Shown here in pieces: positions 1 to 5,074 of a DNA stretch of 6,899 nucleotides (the stretch's first letter is position 1; every line of letters begins with the position of its first letter). The notes under the pieces were generated by a model, which had not been told where the DNA came from, ran no database searches, and saw nothing but the letters and a program-made list of their open reading frames with translations. Position numbers and translations under genes: made by a program. The stretch spans positions 1 through 6,899 of the forward strand of contig JAENWH010000100.1 in assembly GCA_016650135.1 (NCBI GenBank), written 5' to 3'. Source of the DNA: Peptostreptococcaceae bacterium. GTDB taxonomy: Bacteria > Bacillota_A > Clostridia > Peptostreptococcales > Anaerovoracaceae.

Positions 1-1
1 A

Positions 2-148
2 GCGCTTATCGAAAATTCATTGAAAGAAATGGCAGAAGACCTAAAAGATGCAGAACTATATGCTTATTTGGTCGAGACACGACCTGAAGGAAAAATAATG
101 CTACAAGGTCAAGAAAAAGAAGCTTTTGAAAAGTGGCTTGGGATATGA
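2..148 (+). CDS. C-terminal part of a probable antitoxin gene (5' end outside window)
   Basis: The frame is open from the first bases of the window to TGA at 146-148 and encodes the last 48 residues of a protein. The tail is acidic and helical and ends in EKEAFEKWLGI. I do not recognise the family from this tail. It is called an antitoxin because of position and translation coupling: its stop overlaps the start of the RelE/ParE-type toxin gene in an ATGA (145-148), the usual antitoxin-then-toxin order of type II modules. The DNA-binding N-terminus, if there is one, lies to the left of the window. It could also be an unrelated small protein cotranscribed with the toxin. Confidence 0.6.
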   Translation, partial: ALIENSLKEMAEDLKDAELYAYLVETRPEGKIMLQGQEKEAFEKWLGI

Positions 149-441
149 AAATAGAATTTTCAAAAGAATTCGAAAAAGCCATCAAGAAACTATCCGGGAA
201 AAAACTGAATTCGGTGAGAACCGTGATTATGGAAGTCAGAGCAGCCGAAAAGATCAATCAACTGACCAACTGTAAAAAGCTTGTTGGGTATAGCTATGCC
301 TACCGGATTAGAATCGGAGACCTACGGGTACTTTTCATCCTCCAGATCAAAGGTGATACAGTAGAATTTGAATATCTTGTTTCCAGGGGTGAAGCCTATT
401 CAAAAAAGATACAAGAACAACTACGAAAGAAAGACAATTGA
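145..441 (+). CDS. RelE/ParE-family toxin of a type II toxin-antitoxin module
   Basis: A basic protein of 98 residues, the normal size for the RelE/ParE fold. It begins MKIEFSKEFEKAIKKL, giving a first beta strand and a helix rich in Lys and Glu. The central signature YRIRIGDLRVLF at residues 53-64 matches the family's YRxRxGdyRvly core strand pair. A last strand (VEFEYLVSRGEAY, about 73-85) and a charged tail follow. RelE members cut mRNA at the ribosome and ParE members poison gyrase; this sequence does not show which. The start at 145 is chosen over an in-frame ATG at 133 because it gives the family N-terminus and the tight ATGA overlap with the upstream partner. A terminator-like hairpin lies 160 bases downstream. 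Confidence 0.78.
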   Translation: MKIEFSKEFEKAIKKLSGKKLNSVRTVIMEVRAAEKINQLTNCKKLVGYSYAYRIRIGDLRVLFILQIKGDTVEFEYLVSRGEAYSKKIQEQLRKKDN

Positions 442-611
442 ATCCAGGTCAACAGTCAAAATCTGCATGCAAATGCCGCCAGTGCCTGGCGAAGAAAAGG
501 GAAAGAAGTATAGAGAAAAAGAACCCACAAGGTTATGTGATTGCCACTTTAAAGGGCAAGTTGAGAGACACCGAAAAAGCACAAAAAACGGTTAACAATA
601 ATCAAAAATAG
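438..611 (+). CDS. Possible small or decayed reading frame after the toxin gene; unrecognised
   Basis: This frame is open from 393 to TAG at 609-611 but has no ATG; the only usable start is TTG at 438, overlapping the toxin stop. It would encode 57 residues, Lys/Arg-rich, with a Cys cluster CKCRQC followed by NPQGYVIATLKGKL and a tail ending NNNQK. The second half looks protein-like (YVIATLKGKL would form a strand), whereas a competing frame in the same region is low-complexity and lacks its own start outside the toxin gene. The stop codon lies inside the stem of the hairpin at 604-631, as expected if the terminator abuts a gene. It may be the 3' remnant of a frameshifted gene or noncoding. 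I assign no function. Confidence 0.25.
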   Translation: MNPGQQSKSACKCRQCLAKKRERSIEKKNPQGYVIATLKGKLRDTEKAQKTVNNNQK

Positions 612-631
612 TTATTTTATAACTATTTTTT
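604..631 (+). terminator. Strong AT hairpin, probable bidirectional terminator
   Basis: A perfect 12-bp inverted repeat, AAAAATAGTTAT and its complement, closes a TTT loop. The right arm ends in a run of six T. Because the arms are A/T-rich at their outer ends, the opposite strand also ends in a U-tract, so it could stop transcripts from both sides. It lies downstream of the toxin gene and is the first stop signal after it. The stem has only one G:C pair, unlike classical terminators. Confidence 0.6.
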
Positions 632-832
632 CCGAACAAATTCCGAACTTTCACTGGAAAAGTCGGACTAAAAAACACCTTCCGCCGGGGATTATTGAAC
701 CATATACGACGGAATTAAGTTATTAAACTTGTGATAGTTATGGAACAAATATTGAAAACGGCGCAGAGTGGTCATTTTGGCCGGCATGTTCACTCTTAAT
801 GTGAAATTCCATTTGATTTTATCTGACTACCG
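632..832. other. Gene-free spacer between the TA module and the amidohydrolase gene
   Basis: About 200 bases with no convincing reading frame on either strand. The visible items are a short direct repeat TTCCGAAC at 630-637 and 641-648, a G+C-richer patch around 681-690, and the IS21-end-like stretch at 766-795. No tRNA or other RNA gene is recognised. The patchwork composition fits debris from past insertions, but that is inference. Confidence 0.4.
766..795. mobile_element. Short stretch resembling an IS21-type terminal repeat (remnant)
   Basis: The text around GTGGTCATTTTGGCCGG resembles, from general knowledge, the repeated motif found at the ends and in the flanks of IS21-family elements of Bacteroidetes (GTGGTCAnTTTgnCCGG). 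It is framed by a 5-bp inverted pair, GAGTG at 766-770 and CACTC at 791-795. There is no transposase gene (istA/istB) in the window and no second copy, so this would be only a solo end or remnant. The call rests on motif recall alone. Confidence 0.25.
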
Positions 833-847
833 TCAAGTTAACCGCTC
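833..847 (-). other. In-frame continuation of the amidohydrolase past its amber stop (E-R-L-T-stop)
   Basis: Read on the minus strand directly after TAG at 850-848, the next codons are GAG, CGG, TTA and ACT, then TGA at 835-833. With the preceding Asn this gives N-(stop)-E-R-L-T, which lines up with the N-A-E-R-L ending common in this amidohydrolase family. The simplest reading is a recent nonsense change of one codon; a full-length form of 321 residues would result from read-through. Confidence 0.6.
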
Positions 848-1798
848 CTAATTTGCGAAAGCAAATTTTTCTTTATCTTCTTTGCTTAATTCTGTTGCTT
901 CTAAAAAGTTGCGGGCATCTCTTCCTTGTCGGTATTGATAAGGATAGTCGGCAGAAAAAAGTATGCGGTCTATTCCGATGATTTCAACAAAACGTTGCAG
1001 GTACGAATGACTAAACATTCCGCTTGCAGTTACATACAAATTTTTACGAACGTAATCAATAAACGGTTTATCAAGTTTGGTGGCTCTGTTTAATGAAGCC
1101 AACCTTTCGGTATAGAACAAAATCACTTCGCCCCAATGTCCGAGAATAATTTGAAGATTTGGGAAACGGTCAAAAACTTTTGCAAGAACTAACCGAACAA
1201 ATTGTATTCCCGCTTCGTAATGCCACCCAAGCCCAAAGGTTGAAAATGCAAGGTCTGTCAGGTCGTCAAAACCCGAATAATAAACGTCTCTAACAGCTTT
1301 TTGTGGAATTTGCGGGTGGATGAATAACGGAACACCAAGTGCTTCCGCACATTCAAACAATACCCAATAATCTTTATGATCTAAGTTTTTTTCTCTGGTT
1401 CTTCCGCAGAGCATTGCTCCTTTCAACTCAAGATTTTTTACGGAACGTTCCAACTCTTTTGCAGTTTCTTTCGGAACAGACATAGGTAATGTTGCAAAAC
1501 CCTGAAACCTGTCGGGTGTTTTCTTTACAATTTCAGCAACATAATCATTGGTTTGCGTGGCAAGGAATACGCTTTCGCTTCCTAAATTGTGCAAACTTGG
1601 ACTTGTTAGCGAAAGCACCTGAACGTCTATACCTGTTTCGTCCATAAGTTTAAGACGTGTATCGCCAATTTCATCTAAACGATTTTCAATATCGCCAAAA
1701 TGTAACTTTTGTGTTGGATCGTCCTTGTCTGAATATTTTTTCCATTCATCTTTGACTGCTTTTGTCAGAAAATGTTCTTCTATTGCGATTAGTTTCAT
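848..1798 (-). CDS. Amidohydrolase of the ACMSD / gamma-resorcylate decarboxylase type, C-terminus cut by an amber codon
   Basis: A cytoplasmic TIM-barrel metal enzyme of 316 residues. The ligands expected for this group are all visible: E7-x-H9 in IEEHF, H161 in LFIHPQ, H221 in LGHWGE with E224, and D284 in FSADYPY. The opening EEHF and the SADYP motif are typical of non-oxidative hydroxybenzoate decarboxylases (gamma-resorcylate, 2,3-dihydroxybenzoate, 5-carboxyvanillate); related family members are hydrolases, so the substrate is open. The start at 1798 gives the family N-terminus; there is no clear Shine-Dalgarno, as is common in Bacteroidetes. The end is odd: after KFAFAN comes TAG, then GAG CGG TTA ACT TGA, restoring the family's N-x-E-R-L tail in frame. 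Loss of the last five residues may be harmless. It is transcribed away from the efflux operon. Confidence 0.85.
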   Translation of the reverse strand: MKLIAIEEHFLTKAVKDEWKKYSDKDDPTQKLHFGDIENRLDEIGDTRLKLMDETGIDVQVLSLTSPSLHNLGSESVFLATQTNDYVAEIVKKTPDRFQGFATLPMSVPKETAKELERSVKNLELKGAMLCGRTREKNLDHKDYWVLFECAEALGVPLFIHPQIPQKAVRDVYYSGFDDLTDLAFSTFGLGWHYEAGIQFVRLVLAKVFDRFPNLQIILGHWGEVILFYTERLASLNRATKLDKPFIDYVRKNLYVTASGMFSHSYLQRFVEIIGIDRILFSADYPYQYRQGRDARNFLEATELSKEDKEKFAFAN

Positions 1799-2098
1799 TT
1801 TACTTGTTGTTTTATGTTGGTGTAAAATTCAACACAATTCAAAAAACATGTGTAGCTAAATGTCAGATTGTTGTAGTCAAAAAGGAATTGTTAATTTTTA
1901 TCATGGTGTGGCATTTCTGTATCTTAGCCGTATCTATCCTGTATCATTGCAGAATGCCCTGTGTTCTCTTTTTCTTGTTGGTGGCTGGTTGTATTTATCT
2001 ATTGATTAATTTTTTACAACTGCAATTCTTAAATGGTATCTGTTTGGCAATTAGTAAGATGCGTATTTTAAGGTAACCTCAAACATATCCATTCAATA
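1799..2098. other. Divergent intergenic spacer between the amidohydrolase and the MarR gene
   Basis: Three hundred bases, AT-rich, without a convincing gene. A plus-strand frame from ATG 1903 to 2076 would give a 57-residue hydrophobic peptide, but it has no good ribosome site and no recognisable family. The spacer must hold the promoter of the amidohydrolase; I see no clear TTTG / TAnnTTTG pair on the minus strand. It also holds the repeat AATTCAA twice at 10-bp spacing (1826-1832, 1836-1842) and the GTATC array at 1910-1958. Confidence 0.5.
1910..1958. repeat. Three GTATC direct repeats at 11-bp period inside an imperfect inverted repeat
   Basis: GTATC occurs at 1919-1923, 1930-1934 and 1941-1945, exactly 11 bp apart, so all three face the same side of the helix. 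The array is bordered by GGCATTTCTG (1910-1919) and CAGAATGCC (1950-1958), inverted copies differing by one inserted T. Such phased short repeats are typical of multi-site protein binding (regulators, recombination accessory proteins), but no family is recognised and chance remains possible for 5-mers. Confidence 0.35.
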
Positions 2099-2122
2099 AA
2101 ACAGTTTGAATTCAAACTGTTT
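2099..2122. promoter_or_regulatory. Perfect 24-bp palindrome, probable MarR operator O1
   Basis: The left half AAACAGTTTGAA is followed directly by its exact reverse complement TTCAAACTGTTT, centred between 2110 and 2111. It covers the -33 TTTG box (2105-2108) and most of the spacer of the promoter of the adjacent MarR gene. Its size and symmetry suit a winged-helix dimer of the MarR family, and its position would block RNA polymerase: autorepression. The same right half recurs at 2611-2622 before the TolC gene, which supports real operator function. Confidence 0.8.
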
Positions 2123-2134
2123 GGTTTATCTTTG
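2105..2134 (+). promoter_or_regulatory. Bacteroidetes-type promoter of the MarR gene
   Basis: TTTG at 2105-2108 (-33 box) and TATCTTTG at 2127-2134 (-7 box, consensus TAnnTTTG) are separated by 18 bases, close to the usual 19-21. The predicted transcription start falls at about 2138-2141, that is, on or next to the ATG at 2139. The -33 box lies inside the palindrome at 2099-2122. Confidence 0.7.
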
Positions 2135-2138
2135 CAGC

Positions 2139-2588
2139 ATGGAAGATCAAGAGTTAGTAAAAACAATGCATCAATTTTTCAAAGCAGTGCTAAGGCTCCG
2201 GCAGGATATGCGTCAACGGATTAGCAAGAAATTGGAAGAGCACGGGTACTGCGATGTCACGCTTGAAATGACTCAAGTTATGTACTATCTGCGCTACCGT
2301 GCTGAGGACGGACGCGCAAGCCAGCAGGAAATTGCCAACCGCATAGGCAAAAACAAATCAAGCCTTACCTCCTTAATAAATAACCTCGTAAAGCGCAACA
2401 TGGTTGAAAGAAAAACAGACCCGGACAGTCGGCGCAATAATATCATTTCGTTAAGTCCCACCGGCGAACAATTCATGAGCAAACTATACCCCACAGTTTA
2501 CAAAACTTATGACATTGATAAGCTATCGTTATCCTTAGAAGACATTCAAAGAATGACTGACACGATGAACGGTATTATGGAGAGCTAA
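2139..2588 (+). CDS. MarR-family transcriptional regulator of the efflux operon
   Basis: A winged-helix protein of 149 residues, typical MarR length. The N-terminal dimerisation helices are at about 1-45; the helix-turn-helix SQQEIANRIGKNKSSLTSLI spans 61-80; the wing contains the family mark DPDSRRNNIISLSPTGE at about 94-110. MarR proteins normally repress multidrug pumps and release DNA on binding phenolic or other lipophilic ligands, or on thiol oxidation; a single Cys is present (C38). The ATG at 2139 is chosen although only four bases follow the -7 box, implying a leaderless mRNA. ATG at 2166 (MHQFFKAVL) is the alternative. A TTG start at 2106 is excluded because it lies inside promoter and operator. 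The TolC gene follows after 45 bases. Confidence 0.9.
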   Translation: MEDQELVKTMHQFFKAVLRLRQDMRQRISKKLEEHGYCDVTLEMTQVMYYLRYRAEDGRASQQEIANRIGKNKSSLTSLINNLVKRNMVERKTDPDSRRNNIISLSPTGEQFMSKLYPTVYKTYDIDKLSLSLEDIQRMTDTMNGIMES

Positions 2589-2598
2589 TTTTTTACAA

Positions 2599-2622
2599 AT
2601 ATTGTTTTAATTCAAACTGTTT
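2599..2622. promoter_or_regulatory. Second, degenerate operator O2 in front of the TolC gene
   Basis: The right half TTCAAACTGTTT (2611-2622) is identical to that of the palindrome at 2099-2122. The left half ATATTGTTTTAA matches AAACAGTTTGAA at 8 of 12 positions. It lies 11 bases before the TolC ATG, in the 45-base gap after the MarR gene. A weaker MarR site giving separate control of the pump genes is the likely role. A promoter here is uncertain: only a poor TTG / TAAATG pair (2602-2604, 2623-2628) is seen. Confidence 0.65.
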
Positions 2623-2633
2623 TAAATGCAACT

Positions 2634-3962
2634 ATGAAATACAAGAACGTATTGATATTTTGCTTGCTACTTATTTTCCCTTTTGCTAAGCTAAACGCAC
2701 AACAACGTCATCTCTTATTGACGCTTGATTCGCTATGGCAGAAATCAGAAAACTACAACAGGCAGCTCGAAATATCGCGGCAACAAGTATATATCAATAG
2801 AATAGAGACGGAAGCATTGAAGCGAGACTTGTATACCCCGAAACTTGAAGCTAACGGCGGATTAGGTTACATTAGCGATGCCCATGTTTGGGACAACAAC
2901 TTTCAAAATGGAATGACAGTGGACATGCCCCTCAAAACGATGGACTTTGCGATTAATGCCGGTTATTTGTTGTATGGCGGTGGTCACGTGAAGAATACTG
3001 TTGAACAGGCAAACATTAGGGAACAAATTGCTAAACTGAGCTATTCAAAGGATAAAGAAGATATACAGTTCCTGCTACTCGCCCAATATCTCGACCTGTT
3101 TACACTTTATAACCAACAACGGATATATGAGCAAAACATAAAGCTAACCCAACAACGCTTAGAAAACATCGAGCAACGGGTAAAAGAGGGAATGTTGACA
3201 CACAATGATATTGTGCGCAGCAAACTACAGTTGACAAATCAGCAGATACAACTTAACCGGATCAATAATAATATACTTGTACTCAACCATGATTTGGATA
3301 TTCAGCTTGGGATAGATGCCAACACCATTATTGATGCAGATACGCTCCTTCATGATCAGTTTTTTAAAAGAGCTACATCCCAAAGCTACAATGACAGTAG
3401 CTATACCAATGCGCTCGACATTGCTCTATCTCTAAAGAATATCGAACTTGCGAAGCGACAAGTAAACATTGCACGTTCTCGGCAGTTTCCTACACTTTCA
3501 CTATACGTATCCGGGGCGTTAGATCGGCCATCGCTAAATTCCAGTCCTCCTGTAGATATTTACACAAACATTTCGCAAGTAGGGATTAAGTTAAAATACA
3601 ATATAGCCTCTTTGTACACGGCAAAAAAACATATTGAAAAAACGACAATGGACTACCAGTTGGCACAAACACAGCAACAATGGGTTCAACAAACTGTTGA
3701 GATGGCAAGCCACCAGGCGTATATTCGTATTCATGATGCAATAGACAAATATCACTCACTGGAAGAAAGCTTTGCCTTGGCACAAGATAACTACCAGGTA
3801 GTGGAACAAAAATACCTCAATAAGTTCTCAACCATCACCGATGTGCTCGATGCAGCAACAGCATTGCTTTCGTCGGAGCTGGATATGAATAATGCCAACG
3901 TCGATATCATTTATCAGTGGTTTAGCTTTATGAAAGTTACAGGTAATTGGGAAAATAAATAA
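2634..3962 (+). CDS. TolC-like outer-membrane efflux protein
   Basis: A protein of 442 residues, the normal size for outer-membrane factors. Residues 1-22 form a signal peptide (Lys-rich start, hydrophobic LIFCLLLIFPFA, cleavage likely after LNA before QQ); there is no lipobox cysteine, so it is not a lipoprotein. Two OEP repeats follow: about 30-228 and 258-440, each with long Gln/Glu/Lys-rich helical stretches (for example 160-215) and strand segments (GGLGYI near 75; LYGGGHVKN near 113). The trimer would form the beta-barrel and periplasmic tunnel through which the inner-membrane pump exports drugs. The ATG at 2634 leads directly into the signal peptide. The next gene follows after 26 bases, consistent with one operon. 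Confidence 0.92.
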   Translation: MKYKNVLIFCLLLIFPFAKLNAQQRHLLLTLDSLWQKSENYNRQLEISRQQVYINRIETEALKRDLYTPKLEANGGLGYISDAHVWDNNFQNGMTVDMPLKTMDFAINAGYLLYGGGHVKNTVEQANIREQIAKLSYSKDKEDIQFLLLAQYLDLFTLYNQQRIYEQNIKLTQQRLENIEQRVKEGMLTHNDIVRSKLQLTNQQIQLNRINNNILVLNHDLDIQLGIDANTIIDADTLLHDQFFKRATSQSYNDSSYTNALDIALSLKNIELAKRQVNIARSRQFPTLSLYVSGALDRPSLNSSPPVDIYTNISQVGIKLKYNIASLYTAKKHIEKTTMDYQLAQTQQQWVQQTVEMASHQAYIRIHDAIDKYHSLEESFALAQDNYQVVEQKYLNKFSTITDVLDAATALLSSELDMNNANVDIIYQWFSFMKVTGNWENK

Positions 3963-3988
3963 TCAGAATTTTAAGACAAGGTCAGAAT

Positions 3989-5053
3989 ATGTCAATTAAA
4001 GAACACTTAATACGGAAACAAAAAGCCAAGGGCTTAAGAATATTTTATAATACAGGTTCACTAATCATTATATTGATTGCTTTGGGATGGGGGATAATTC
4101 GCTATTTTCATTTATATGACAAGGAATACACCAACGACGCACAGGTTGAAGAGTACATCAGCCCAATCAATACGTGCATTTCGGGTTATATAAAAGCCAT
4201 TAACTTCGAAGAATATCAACAGGTAAAGCAAGGCGATACCCTAGTGGTAATTGATGACCGCGAGTATAAGATACGTCTGGAACAGGCACTTGCCCAATTA
4301 AAAGAGGCCCAGGCAGGAAAGGAAATTGTATTATCTGACCGCAAGATTGCAGAGAACAGTACGGACATTTCCGTTGCCAACATTAATGCCTTAAAAGCCC
4401 AGTTTGACAATCAGGAAACCAACCTTCAGCGGTATAAAAACCTGCTCAAAAACGATGTTATCCCTCAATATCAATACGATGAGGAGCAAGCAAAATATAA
4501 CGAATTGCAGGCAAAGTACAACTCACTACTTCATCAACAAAAGGCCACGAAACTCAATACACAATCAGTATCTGTAAAACTCCATTCATCGGAGGCGCGC
4601 ATACTTAATGCACAGGCACAAGTCGATATGGCAAGGCTCAACCGGTCGTATTGTTATATCACGGCTCCCTTTGATGGGATAGTAGGTAGGCGTAAAATTA
4701 CTATTGGGCAATTGTTACAACCAGGGCAAGCAATATTAAGTATTGTTCAAGCGAACAGCAAATGGGTAACAGCCAATTACACAGAATCACAAATAGAACA
4801 TATCCATATCGGCCAACTAATGCGCATGAGAGTCGATGCTATTAAAGGCGTGTCTTTCGAAGGCAAAGTAGTTGCTATTTCAGGGGCTACAGGAAGCAAA
4901 TATTCAATCGTTCCGGTTGATAACTCAACTGGTAATTTCATCAAAGTGCAACAACGCATCCCCGTAAAAATTATTTTCACTGCCAATAATAAACAAGAAT
5001 ACCTTGATAAAATCAGGGCAGGTATGAACGTACAGATTACTAAAAAGAAATAA
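3989..5053 (+). CDS. EmrA/HlyD-type membrane-fusion (periplasmic adaptor) protein
   Basis: A protein of 354 residues with a cytoplasmic basic N-terminus, one membrane anchor at about 22-41 and a periplasmic body. The first lipoyl half-motif is at about 58-95 (ISPINTCISGYIKAI ... VKQGDTLVVIDD), then a helical hairpin at about 92-215, the second lipoyl half at 219-255 (YITAPFDGIVGRRKI ... GQAILSIV), and a beta-barrel domain. TNDAQVEEY near 48-56 and TGNFIKVQQRIPVKI near 314-328 are hallmarks of the EmrA group, which pairs with DHA2 MFS pumps rather than RND pumps. It links the MFS transporter to the TolC-like channel. An AAGG at 3978-3981 may serve as ribosome site. The gap to the MFS gene is 21 bases. 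Confidence 0.92.
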   Translation: MSIKEHLIRKQKAKGLRIFYNTGSLIIILIALGWGIIRYFHLYDKEYTNDAQVEEYISPINTCISGYIKAINFEEYQQVKQGDTLVVIDDREYKIRLEQALAQLKEAQAGKEIVLSDRKIAENSTDISVANINALKAQFDNQETNLQRYKNLLKNDVIPQYQYDEEQAKYNELQAKYNSLLHQQKATKLNTQSVSVKLHSSEARILNAQAQVDMARLNRSYCYITAPFDGIVGRRKITIGQLLQPGQAILSIVQANSKWVTANYTESQIEHIHIGQLMRMRVDAIKGVSFEGKVVAISGATGSKYSIVPVDNSTGNFIKVQQRIPVKIIFTANNKQEYLDKIRAGMNVQITKKK

Positions 5054-5074
5054 TAACAACACAGCAAGGATATT

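Noticed and set aside
368..595. Plus-strand frame starting inside the toxin gene
   Set aside because: Its only starts near the beginning lie within the toxin gene in another frame, and its translation is low-complexity; the neighbouring frame 438-611 is more protein-like.
630..648. Direct repeat TTCCGAAC as a possible attachment site or target duplication
   Set aside because: The copies are only three bases apart with nothing between them, so they cannot flank an insertion; probably chance.
851..870. ATTTGC-GAAA-GCAAAT hairpin followed by T run, terminator-like on the plus strand
   Set aside because: It lies within the last codons of the minus-strand amidohydrolase and no plus-strand gene ends just before it; the stem is only 6 bp, so it may be a by-product of coding.
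1903..2076. 57-residue hydrophobic plus-strand frame in the divergent spacer
   Set aside because: No ribosome site, no recognisable family, and an AT-rich spacer easily gives hydrophobic codons; more likely regulatory DNA.
2126..2135. TTATCTTTGC, similar to the GTAnnTTTGC target of CTnDOT-type integrases
   Set aside because: It differs at the first base and is fully explained as the -7 promoter box, which shares this motif.
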